In this document: positions 32,249 to 42,600 of the stretch, piece after piece
Layout: each line of letters begins with the position of its first letter
Numbering within the stretch: position 1 is the stretch's first letter
Assembly (NCBI GenBank): GCA_905178155.1
Contig: CAJINV010000024.1
Location: 414,715-478,714, forward strand
DNA: 64,000 bases
Source of the DNA: Amoebophrya sp. A120
Taxonomy: Eukaryota > Sar > Dinophyceae > Syndiniales > Amoebophryaceae
Reading direction: 5' to 3'
Program-made: the position numbers and the translations under genes
The notes under the pieces: model-generated
The model's input: the letters and a program-made list of their open reading frames with translations, nothing else
Database searches by the model: none
Told to the model about the DNA's origin: nothing

Positions 32249-35200
32249 ATGCCGCCCAAGGCAGCGGGACCAGCTGCGGCTCAAGCTGCACAGATCAAGC
32301 TGCCGAGCCCGGTAATCGAAGCGCCTATGCAGATATCAAATGCAAAAGTGTGTGGGTCTGGAAGATTGCAAACTTGTGATGCTGTGTTTGGATTCTAAAA
32401 AAAATTGTATTGCATGACCAGCAAGAGGACTCCAGTTTCCCCTACGCGGAGAGGGCATTTCTCATGCGGTAGAGGTATCGCAAAGCCCTCTAAAAATCTG
32501 TGATGCTACGGCATTCATCACAGACATCATGGCTCATGGAAAATATGCATGACAAATCTAGAAATCTTCCAGACCCACACACTTTTGCATTTGATGGCAG
32601 TTGCGTGACAGCGCGGTCAAGATTCCCGGGGAAGAGGCAAAGATCAACAACCGGGTCTTCCTATGGCGCAGAGAAATTCACTCGCGCCAGATAAAAACCA
32701 AAGTCGGGCCGCGGCCGTTCGTGCCACCAAAAAAAATTCTCTTTGGAGGGTTTCAGCGCGAAAACGAACTGCTTTTAGCATTACAAACTGCGCGCGGTAT
32801 TCCTGAAAATTGCCGATGTCTCCATACCTCGTCTCCCCATTCTTACAGAGTCAGTTTTTGGTGGCGCGACTTGTTCAGCAAATCAAAGTTGGTCTTTGTC
32901 TGGTGCGGGCGTTCTTTTCCGGCGAATACTTCGAGTGCCATCACCTGCAAGTGATGACGCCGACGGACGAGCCGGATTGGCAAGGGCCGGCGGTCAACGG
33001 TGCAGCATATGAAGTGTGAGAAAATATGTTGTCACGGCACTATGAGCAACGTGTAGACTATTTTGACTTTGGCTGCGGCGTGTTTGTAGGTTTATCAACT
33101 TTCTAGCGTGTGCAGCACCACGATGGGAGTCAGTGTTGATCTGTGCTACAGATCAACACTGACTGTGATGCAGCGTAGTTCTTATGCATGATCATTCTGA
33201 ATTCGAGACGGAGACATGCAGTACTTGATCAAGGAACAGGGATCAGTTGTACACCTTGCTTGTACTACCGTGAAAGCGTCTTTCTAGTGCATATCGAGCA
33301 AACGATTCCGTACAAAAAAGCGGAGCACCTTATGGAATTCTCAAATATCACATTCTCCACTGTTACAAGATTTGTCATGCAAAATTGCAATCAGAATCGG
33401 AACGATCAAGCTGCTTCGCATAACAAATTCTCGGAGGGCCAAACAGGCCGAGAGCCTGCGTAAAATCGGTCACGCAAGACGCGCAAGGCCGCCCCTTTCA
33501 CTTTTGCTAGTCTAGCATCACAAAGTCACGTAAAAGGTGAGAACGTAATATTTGAGAACGCCATACACCTGAAACTGTCCCTGCCCCGCTATCATAAGGA
33601 AAAATCCCCTCTCCCCATATCGAAAAGAAAACTATTGTGATGCTGATTTGTGACGGCAAATCGACTTTGTTGCTAGAAGGGCAAGAGACGCAGCTGGTCC
33701 CTCGTTTGCATGCAATTTGTCATGCTATTTCCCGTTTCCAGTTGCTTCCTGTCAGGCTGAAGACGCAAGGCCTCCCCACGGCAGACACCACCACAATTCG
33801 CGCCTCTTCCTTTGTAGCGTGACAATGAGATTTGTGCTCGCAAATCCAAATCTCTTTGAGTATGGGGAGGGGGGATTTTCCCTCTGGATACCCGCGGAGA
33901 AGGGGAGTGGAAGGTCGGCCACCTCGGCGCGGGCGCGTTCGGCCATGTCGTACGGTGCGGGAGGAAAAGGCCCGGCGACCGCGAGAGCGACGTGCGGTAC
34001 TACGCCATAAAGGTGATCAAGAACATCCGAGACAGGGATCCCAATGAAAAGATCCGGTCGATTCGCGAGGGCATCTGGAGCCTCCTGATGAAAAACGGGC
34101 TGGTATCCTGAGAAAAAACGTCCCCACCCCAGAGTTGTCATGCAGATTTGCACTTCCAGGAACTGAACATGTGCATCCTCAGGAGAACAAGCATTTGCAG
34201 TCGTGATTTAGAATTTGTGATGCTGTAAACACGAAGATCAGAGGATGGCTTTGCGATGCAGCTGTCCTTGCTAACCCGCATTACAATACAGACAAGATAA
34301 AAACTTGTCATGCGTGATTCCCAAAACAGGTGGCTACAACGGATTTGTGTTGCAAAATTCCCATCTTCACTGTGGGGCGGGAACCTTTTTACACAGGATA
34401 GCACGATTACACGGGGATCATCCGGTGCTTCGGCGTGTGGTTCGACCCGTACGCCAACTCGTTTTGCATCCTCATGGAAGATATCAAATGCAAATATGTC
34501 TGGGTGGTCTGGAAGAAAACAGATAGTTCTTGTCTTGCAGGTCTTTATTCGTGCGCAAAAAGGAGAAGGTGTGGAATGCGCACAGACGAGCATGACAAAT
34601 TCTGCAGAAATTACTCCAAGCCTAGACTGCATGAGAAATGCCCTCTCCTGGACACTTAAGTCGGACATTGCAGATTTTTTCCTAATTCAGAATCCGCATG
34701 AGGACGAGGCGCACGCAACCTTCCAGACCTACTAGACACATTTGAGATCCATAGAGGAGGGAGTCTTCACATTCGACGACAAGAGAGTCGACGTCGACAA
34801 CGAGAACGTGAAAGAAATGCTGCCAAGCTGGGTCGGTCAAACGATGTCGGCCTTGAAACGGTTGACGCAGATGAGAGTGATCCACCGCGATATGAAGGCC
34901 CAGAACATGATGCTGGTAGTGGACACAGCGAAGCTCGGCGGCAGACCCTTGCCCGCGAAACACGACGATCGCATTTGGCAGTATCTCCGTGCGGTGCTAA
35001 TGGACTGGGGGTGTGCGAAAGGTATTGACGGGAGGAGATTTTGTAGTAAGGGATTTTTGTAGAATATCTTAACGGTTTCCTTCTTCTTCATTCCCGATCC
35101 AATTCTCACACGACATGCTTGTATCATTTTTCAGGTCGCATCGCTACAGTGCTAAAATTATTCCAACATTTCATCAACGTACCAAAGGCGTCGATGCGAA

Positions 35201-38200
35201 ACCGGGCAAGAATGGAGGGCACTCTCCGAGGGGAACCGTCGGAACGGACGACTACCATCCCCTGGAGTCGAGATTCAACATATCGGAGGTAAATGTGTCT
35301 GGGTCTGGAAAGTTTGGAACTTTTGATGCTGTCTTCGGAATCTAGAAAAATCTGTATTGCAGCATGACCAGCAAGAGGAACCCAGTTTATGCCACGCGGA
35401 GAGGGCATTTCTCACGCGGAATAAGTATAGGAGAGCCCTTTAAAAATCTGTAATGCTAGGCCATGCATGACAGGCACCATGTTTGTGGGTCATACAAAAT
35501 TATACATGAGAAAACCCGGCGATCTTCCAGACGCAGATAACACATTTGCATTTGATACAACAGACGGAACCGTGAGGAAAATCAAGTGGCAAACGACCTC
35601 AACATATACCACGACCTCTGGCCGTTCGGGATGATTTTGTTCGAGTTGCTCTTGCGCTTGAAGTATGGACTGCAAATATGTCTGGGTCTGGAAATTTGTA
35701 ATGCTGGGCTGTGAAAAATAGTAAGTGCCCTTCTATGCACAAACAGTCAACTCAAGCCTGTCGTAGGAATATTTGTGCGGCTCTAAGTCGCGCTTTCTGC
35801 ATCACGACAGGCTGCGTTTGGGCATGACGCGCATAGCTTCTGGGACGCACCACGAAGTCTTCAGTCATGCCAGACAAGCATTACAAACCTTGCATTCTTC
35901 CCGACCCAGACGGATTTGCAATGCATATGAACTTCCGGGGAATGCCACTCATAACGGGAGTGATGGAGAGGTGCGGTTACTGGAGCGCCGAAACCAGGAA
36001 CTGGATCGAAGAAAATGTAGTAGTAAAATACGAGGGCGAGGACAAAGAATTCGACTCGGAGGTGTGGGAGTACTACGCGTGGATCCACTTCTGCAACGTC
36101 GCGGGCCGCTCTGTCGACGCGGCGGAGACCGAGGGCACTACCAACACTGCCGCTATCAAATCCAAACTCAGCCGCTATCAAGTGCAAAAATGTCTGGGTC
36201 TGGAAGAATGCACGATTTGTCATGCGTATTTCAATTTCTCATGACCCATGATGCCTGTAATGCATGGCCTAGCTGCATCGCAGACTTGTAGAGGGCTTCC
36301 TGATGCACCTGCCGCACGAGAAATGCCCTGTCCCTATAGCAAAAACTGTACCCCTCTTGCTGGTCATGCAATACAAATTTTTTAGAGTCCAAAACCAGCA
36401 TGACAAGTTGCAATCTTCCAGACCCAGACACTTTTGCAGTTGATAGCCGTGAGCAGGTGAAGGCGATAAGCAGGGTCACCAAGGAGCTGCAGCAGGAGGC
36501 GGCGCAGAAGGATCCCAAGATCGCGCAGCTGGCGTATGGGTTCTCAAACGTTATATTCCTAGCTGCATTTGCATGAATTTGCCATGCAAAATTAACATAA
36601 ACCACTTCTCGACCAAGCTGCTTTGCGTGACAAATTGCCGAAGGGCTACACAGCCTGTAAATCTGAGCAAAGTCTGTAATGCGACGCGCGCAAGTACAAC
36701 CAGCGCCCACGTTTTACTGTTGCTATTATGATTGCATCACAAATTCAACATGTATATAACAGTTGGGAATGTAACAGTTGAGAATCCCATATCGCGAGGC
36801 AGCTAATGCAGGGTAACCCAACGGACCGCTATAAGGCCTTCAGCAGGGACAAACTGGAAACCGACTACGGGATCGAAATCCCCAACGACTGGGTGCGAGG
36901 TAGCTCCGACGTCGAGGCCGGAGACTTTGGTCACTCGCCGCAGCAGTTGGCCGACAATCTCCAGCCCTTGGCCGAGCTATGAGAGTGCACGACCCCCTTT
37001 CGCCGACCTCATTTGTCACACGACCAAACCGGAATCCGACGTTGGTCTTTCGCATTGTCTTGCATGACAAGTCAGTGCAAACCCAGCAGCACCACGATAA
37101 AGCCGTAAACTTGTCATGCTGCAAAAAAGGACATTTCTCCCGACGTGCTCTCTTTTGCTTCTTCTTTTCTTGTGCCGTTCAAACGAGGGGAAGGGAGGTC
37201 GCGCACCCTCATACGAAGACATGATGGAGCATTACAAGGACGGCGGTCAGAAGTTGAGCCAGCACTTGATCGACATTCTGAAAAACATGACGACCGACCA
37301 CAACAAGGAAAAGTACTCCGAGCTTTGCAGCCAGCAACAGTTGGCTGAGGCACGGGCCTCGGACTTCTGGGGCGGGGAGCGACCGCCATGTATTGCACAC
37401 ATCTTACTATAATATCGATGTCAATGATGATCAATGTGTACAGTACTGCAGGTAGTACCTTTTTTGAGGATACCGTGAAAGAGAACGTACTGAAGTGTTA
37501 AAAGAATAGACTGTATTGATGGTGGTGATCGGAATAAATAACGATGCGCAACAATAAATCCATTCATTCTGTTTTGAAAGTTAGTGAGCTGATATTATGC
37601 TCGAAATGATGGAAATAAAAACTGAACCTCTCTACAGACGCTTCCCCCAGCAGGAAGAGCCAGAATCCCAGGAACCTGAATCTGGAAGTGATGGTGCCGC
37701 CGGCGCCGCCCCGCAACGCGAATGAGGTCAACCCCCTGCCGCTGCCCGGCGTATTCCTGAAGGTGTCCAACGACATGACGCGCGAAATAAGTAACGAGCA
37801 GGTGGATTTGCAGATGCTCCTGGACCGCTGGGGCACGGAAAAGCCGACGGACTCGAACACCGGAAAGCAGATGGGTAAGCAGAAGGTGGACACAAAGAGG
37901 AACGAGGGGATGCCCATTATTCGGCTGCGCAAATACAGGGGCCACTGGGAGGACGAAGACACGGTTTTGGTCCACAACGCGGAGCAGCTCGCGAAAATGT
38001 GTCTCCACTCCGGGGTGTGCAAAGAGCGATTCGGCGGCAGGCCCGAGCTGCAGACCCTGTACCTGTATCAAATGCAAATATGTCTGGGTCTGGAAGACTG
38101 CGAGATCTGTCATGCAGTTTTTGCATGAGCCAGCGCCAGATCGTCTGGCATGCAAGCTCTAGCATCACAGATTTGGAGCGAGTATCTCAATGCCAAATCC

Positions 38201-38413
38201 GCATGACAGATCCCCTCGCTCGGAAACAAAAGGCGCGGCCTTTTGCTAGCCATGCATGACAGATTTTCTCATGATTTAGACTTCGCATCACAAATTCGAA
38301 TCCTCCCAGACCCAGACATTTTTGCATTTGATAATTTCACCTCGTACCCCGACCCGCTCCCGGCTGTAGCAGAAGGTGGCGACGACGACAAGAATATGGC
38401 GGGAGAGGAATAG
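32249..38413 (+). CDS. Protein-kinase-domain protein, about 15 exons, cut by twelve introners
   Basis: Starts MPPKAAGPAAAQAAQ. The catalytic domain is visible across spliced exons: glycine loop GHLGAGAFGHVVR and VAIK-like YYAIKVIK (33.9-34.1 kb), IIRCFGVWFDP (34.4), catalytic loop VIHRDMKAQNMM and metal-binding MDWGCAKG (34.9-35.0; DWG instead of DFG), a GTVGTDDYHPLE activation/APE-like segment (35.2), and DLWPFGMILFELL (35.6). Lys, HRD Asp and DWG Asp are present, so activity is plausible. About 90 residues precede the domain and more than 350 follow, without recognised domains. Exon ends: 32333, 32602-~32790, ~32847-33007, 33299-33330, 33571-33589, 33896-34103, 34406-34481, 34759-~35050, ~35135-35280, 35563-35663, 35943-36175, 36451-36534, 36797-36977, 37219-37389, 37638-38065, 38339-38413. 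All twelve introner removals keep the frame. Substrate unknown. Confidence 0.8.
32334..32596. mobile_element. Introner in the kinase gene, family I
   Basis: 5' TATCAAATGCAAAAGTGTGT; 3' ACACACTTTTGCATTTGATG. Flanks GCAGA and GCAGT, one mismatch. The stem has compensating GTGTGT/ACACAC. Confidence 0.85.
33008..33293. mobile_element. Introner-like element with internal palindrome (separate family)
   Basis: 5' TATGAAGTGTGAGAAAATAT; 3' GTCTTTCTAGTGCATA, a weak inverted match. Flanks do not match, but removal with 5 bp restores the frame (GAAQTIPYKKAEHL). Contains a 17-bp-arm hairpin at 33128-33164. Confidence 0.5.
33128..33164. repeat. Perfect hairpin, 17-bp arms, 3-nt loop
   Basis: AGTCAGTGTTGATCTGT, loop GCT, then the exact complement ACAGATCAACACTGACT. 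Lies inside the 33008 introner-like element. Confidence 0.9.
33331..33565. mobile_element. Introner in the kinase gene, family II, perfect target repeat CACCT
   Basis: 5' TATGGAATTCTCAAATATCA; 3' TAATATTTGAGAACGCCATA. CACCT on both sides (33326-33330, 33566-33570). TTTGTCATGC and GCATCACAAA inside. Confidence 0.9.
33590..33890. mobile_element. Introner in the kinase gene, family III-like, perfect target repeat CCCGC
   Basis: 5' TATCATAAGGAAAAATCCCC, 3' GGGGGGATTTTCCCTCTGGATA read in two parts (GGGGGGATTTTCCC, CTGGATA). CCCGC on both sides (33585-33589, 33891-33895). Splicing yields LPRGEGEWKVGHLGAG. Confidence 0.9.
34104..34400. mobile_element. Introner in the kinase gene, family III
   Basis: 5' TATCCTGAGAAAAAACGTCC; 3' GAACCTTTTTACACAGGATA. 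Flanks GCTGG and GCACG. Frame restored as NGLDYTGIIRCFG. Confidence 0.8.
34482..34753. mobile_element. Introner in the kinase gene, family I
   Basis: 5' TATCAAATGCAAATATGTCT; 3' GACACATTTGAGATCCATA. Flanks GAAGA and GAGGA, one mismatch. Frame restored as LMEEGVFTFDD. Confidence 0.85.
35281..35557. mobile_element. Introner in the kinase gene, family I, perfect target repeat CAACA
   Basis: 5' TATCGGAGGTAAATGTGTCT; 3' AACACATTTGCATTTGATA. CAACA on both sides (35276-35280, 35558-35562). Confidence 0.9.
35664..35937. mobile_element. Introner in the kinase gene, family I
   Basis: 5' TATGGACTGCAAATATGTCT; 3' AGACGGATTTGCAATGCATA. Flanks TGAAG and TGAAC, one mismatch. Frame restored as LLLRLKFRGMPL. 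Confidence 0.9.
36176..36445. mobile_element. Introner in the kinase gene, family I
   Basis: 5' TATCAAGTGCAAAAATGTCT; 3' AGACACTTTTGCAGTTGATA. Flanks GCCGC and GCCGT, one mismatch. A TIR-like TATCAAATCC also occurs 21 bp upstream in the exon. Confidence 0.9.
36535..36791. mobile_element. Introner in the kinase gene, family II
   Basis: 5' TATGGGTTCTCAAACGTTAT; 3' AACAGTTGAGAATCCCATA. Flanks TGGCG and TCGCG, one mismatch. Frame restored as IAQLARQLMQGNP. Confidence 0.9.
36978..37213. mobile_element. Introner in the kinase gene, family IV
   Basis: 5' TATGAGAGTGCACGACCCCC; 3' AGGTCGCGCACCCTCATA. Flanks CGAGC and CGAAG. Frame restored as LAEHMMEHYKDGG. Confidence 0.8.
37390..37637 (+). other. 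Canonical GT-AG intron in the kinase gene
   Basis: GTATTG at 37390, CTCTCTACAG ending 37637; phase 1 preserved (Pro-Tyr-Ala-Ser). No inverted terminal repeats and no introner motif, so both intron classes coexist in one gene. Confidence 0.7.
38066..38333. mobile_element. Introner in the kinase gene, family I
   Basis: 5' TATCAAATGCAAATATGTCT; 3' AGACATTTTTGCATTTGATA. Flanks ACCTG and ATTTC match poorly, yet removal with 5 bp gives LYLTSYPDPLP in frame. Confidence 0.85.
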
Positions 38414-38452
38414 TCGGCGACTTCTTCGAGGTGTTGGTGGAGCAGAAAATGT

Positions 38453-38689
38453 TATGGCATTCTCAATTGTTACATTCTCAACTGTTACACGGATTTGTCA
38501 TCCAAAATTGGCATCAGCCTCGACTTGGTCAAGGTGCTTAGCATGACAAATTTTCGAAGGGCTAAGCAGCATGATCCTCTGTGGAAAATCTGTGATGCGA
38601 AAGCTGCAATCTTGCCATTTCCACCGTTGCCATTCTTGCGTCACAAATTCATTATAACAGTTGAGAATGTAACGTTTGAGACCGCCATA
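38453..38689. mobile_element. Introner family II just 3' of the kinase stop codon
   Basis: 5' TATGGCATTCTCAATTGTTA; 3' TAACGTTTGAGACCGCCATA. Flanks AATGT and AATTT, one mismatch. It lies 39 bp after the stop, so probably in the 3' UTR. Confidence 0.85.
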
Positions 38690-38699
38690 AATTTGTAAT

Positions 38700-41600
38700 C
38701 ACAGCTAAGATTTTGATTTTCATCTGTCAAGAAGGATGTACTATCGTTGATAAAGTTATGTATATGGATTCACACTGATAAGAGGTGAAACAGGAATAGC
38801 AACAGAACCAGGTCGAAGTACTTTAATAAAAATGCATTTGGTTTCCGTTAATTTTACCTGTGAGCAAGAACAAGTCTTCGTTTGAAATTTCAGGAATTAC
38901 AACCACGACTACGCATCCATAGATACGGTATGGCACGCGTGCCTGCCTATCTCGGTGCAAACGGTTTCGGTTCCCACAGACACGTATAAATATTTTCCAA
39001 CAAATCACTATCAGCCTTGAAAGTGATATTCAAACCTTTCAAAAATAAAGATGTCGAAGCATTGATTTTTTCAAGTGTATGAAAAAAAGAGCGCCAGAGA
39101 GAAGCCCCGGCTTCTTATGTGTACGGGAACTCAGTTTTCACCTTGATGTGTGCGTCAATTTTTACAGATGTGTACGTCGTGGTGGAGGCGAGCACCGCAC
39201 GCAGTTACCTTATTTTCAAACGCGACCCAGTTTCGTTAGCAAAATGCTTTACCTACCGTAGAATTTAGAAAACAGTCATGAATTACTGCAATTTGCAACA
39301 TCAAAAAGTTTTCCTTTTGTATCATCCCAGACCTCCCGTGCCAGCAGTCAGACATAAATTGATGTGCACGGTCGCAAACCACGAATCTTGATTGAGGGTT
39401 TTTCTACGATAATAGATAAGTACTCACTTAGTAGTCTCGCGCTGCACTAAGCGTCGCGAATAAAAATTGAATTTTTAACTTGAGAAACACACTGTCTACA
39501 AACCAGAGACGCAAGGTTCCGATGAATCATAACAAATTGATATAGTATAACATCGTGTAGATAGCTTTTCCTTTTCCATACAGATTTCTATTTCTACGAC
39601 TTCAATTTCGAAGAGCTATGGTACGTAGGGGACAAAGTTCAGATAAATACGTCGCTCGCCCCTTTTCCGTTCGTAGTCATATTCTGCAGAAGGCTCCCGG
39701 AGCCCTCTGCTACTGATATTGATATTGTTGGAGAGGAGCTTTATTTTCTGAGTTTGGTGCTGTGTTTTGATGTGCAAAAGGGAAGAAGCTGCTCCGATGT
39801 GCAACGTGTGCGTCTGGTACTTTGTACAAATAATAACTTTCAACATTCGACGGCGCTGGCTCTCCTCTCGGAGGCATACTTATTTTCTCGCAGTCGTAGG
39901 CGTAGCCGTAGCTTTCATCAACCGGAGATAGTTCGGCCCGATACCGAATCACAGTACGAAATTGCTTAACATTGTTATAGAAAGGCCGACGACGATAAAA
40001 GTATCACATTCAATACTGCACTGACGATCTCTGGTCGTCGCCGCATCGGTGATAAAAGTCGTGTCGAAAGTGCCACCATCAGGGCGACAAGAAATTCACG
40101 GCTGCTTCTGACTGTTTCTCTTGGCGCACGCGCATCTTCTCACTACAGCATAATACGTGCTACATATCTAGATCCACCAACCATGGCGAATGCAATCATA
40201 CTTATACTTATTTACAACCCGAATACTTCTGAACAGATTTTTTGTAGATGGTTTTACGTTCGGAGAAAAAGCCTCGTATTTTTTCAATGACAGCGAAATA
40301 GACGGCGGGCAGGTCCTCTGCCGTCGGCGAGGTCAAAAACCATACATCACCAACGCCTGCCATCGACACACCACAGCCGCGCTGATGGCGAAATATACTT
40401 ACTTGCAGCACGCCATGAGTTTTGATAAAATTAACAGCACGAAAGCGAATGTGATGTGTAGTGTGCTTTTCAAACCTGTTGCACTACATGCTGCATTTGC
40501 ACACGACTCGTATTTGCTTCATTATGATATCGACGGCCAGGGGGCTCTTACATAATCTACCGCTTCAAGGATCCATGCAAACAGATTATAGGCCATTCTC
40601 AATGTGATACGGTGGAAGTGTTTGGCTTCTAAGAATGTAGTTTTGACAGTAACGGATATGACAGTAACGAAGAACATCATCCTGTCAAACTATAGTATTT
40701 GCCAATCGATAGGAAATGTAGTGCGAGCATGCTTTTCGCTGAGCGTTCTTCTTCTTGCGTTACCACAGCTTTTGTACGCCTTTGCTCGTGCAGGTTTCAG
40801 AGCTGTTACGCTCATGTTCTCCTGTGCTGCTGTAGGGCTGCGAAATTCCTTGAGGCAACGGGGAGAGATAAGCCCACGCAGACACGTCCCGCTATGTGTG
40901 TAGCAAGCTATGTTGAGGTCACCGCACTTACTAGCCACGAGATACTAGTACACAAATTGTATTTTTATCCAAAGCAAAAATAGCAACATGGCACAGTGGT
41001 CCAAGCCTTTCTATACGGTTCCGTCATAAGATCTGTTCAGATCAGGCACGACCACGAAGGAGAAGAGGCATAGAATGTAAATGCAAGTACTCCTTTCCGC
41101 TTTCGTGGCACTTGCTGTCGCACTGCCCGAATTTATTGCTTTACGTACTTTCATAGTTTTTTCTTTCAATTTGAGACAGCGAAACAGATACGCATTACGA
41201 AAATTTGACGTAGTATTCTATTTTTGTATATTGTTTGCGAAATTCAAATTTCTATCCTTCTCTGGTCTCAATGTGCTTCTGTACTACTCGTTCCGATGAA
41301 GTTCGTGCGGAGGCACAAGGAGAGTCCAGCCCAAGACCTTTGTTTGTTCGCAAAAAAGCGAAAGCGCTTACGTAGCTTGAGCAGCCGACCCGGAGCATTG
41401 ATTGTTTTGAAGAGTAAAATAAAAGAAAAATGTGTTAGCGACGCATAAAAAACTTTGCAACTGATAGAGATAGCCGCGAGCACAGATACCTAAAGCTGAA
41501 CAAAAAAGGGGTCCTAAGATGCAATAAAGCCCGTCAAGATCATTGGTGTAATAAAGTAACCAAGCTACCCCCGAGATGTAGCGCGCTAATTTTTTGCTCC

Positions 41601-42600
41601 TTTACAATGTTCGGGCAGGGGAGGTTTTGAACTGAGCAGAGATGCTTTGAACGAGACGCAAGCATTTGTTCTACCCTATTTACCTGCCTTGAGTCGTTTC
41701 GGCTCATTTTCGGCAGGCACGCATCTTCCTCTAGTACTTTCCACTACTACGATTTTGCTACATGCATGTCGTGGGTGTGGTCTGTGGTTTTCGAAGATGA
41801 GGGGTTTTTCTGGCTTCAAAGCAATGCAATAGATACAGTGGCTTTTCTTTGTTTTGGAACACATAAAAACTGTGCCTGATACTAGATGCTGTAACGCCGT
41901 CCGCAGCCTGTGCAGAGCGGCTTTTGCGCAGTCTCACTAACATGGCCAAAAAAAGGATCCAATAGGAGCTGGTAGAGATAAACATGCACGAGGTCATTAT
42001 GGTATACTTATCGGCAAAACAAATGTCACCGGAACAACAGCCATGCTTTTAGGCATCTCGTCAGACGCAGAGATCGTGACTCAAACTTCCATTTGGGATT
42101 TCACTTTTCAATATAGTGCAAAGCCCCAAGCTTCTTCTGGGATTTTACGAAGTGGTTTTGCAGCAGCTGCAGCTTCGCAAGGCAGATTACCTCGCAGAGG
42201 TTCTCTTTAGTGGGTTTTCAACAGATGAGCCGGACGTAGTTCGTCTCAGTAAAAAGAAACACAACATGCTTAGGATGGTTGCGAGCCTCTGTGTGGGTGC
42301 ATACATTGTATACTTCATTTTGATGCGAAAAAAACAGAAAAACTGCCTTCGTCGCGCAAACTGGATTCACAGCCACAGTGTGAAGCAGCTCACCAAGGTT
42401 GGTTTGCCCCGGCTCCTGCCGTCGTGTTCCTGGCTGTCCTCTGTTGTTTGTCGGAGTGTAGTGGCCAAGCGGCGCATGTTGTCAAGACCTGTATTGTGTC
42501 GGAGGTTTTGTCGGTCTTATTCATGTGCGGCAGTAGCCTCCGCTCTCTGTAGCGGCGCGCACGCAGTTCCGAAGGGCGGTCCAGAAGCTGGGTAAAGAAG
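38700..42600. other. Gene-poor stretch, no introners
   Basis: About 3.9 kb with only short frames of unconvincing composition, AT-rich, and lacking the introner motif cluster. One frame (42116-42595, 159 codons) is Leu/Ser/Cys-rich with no recognisable feature. Confidence 0.5.
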
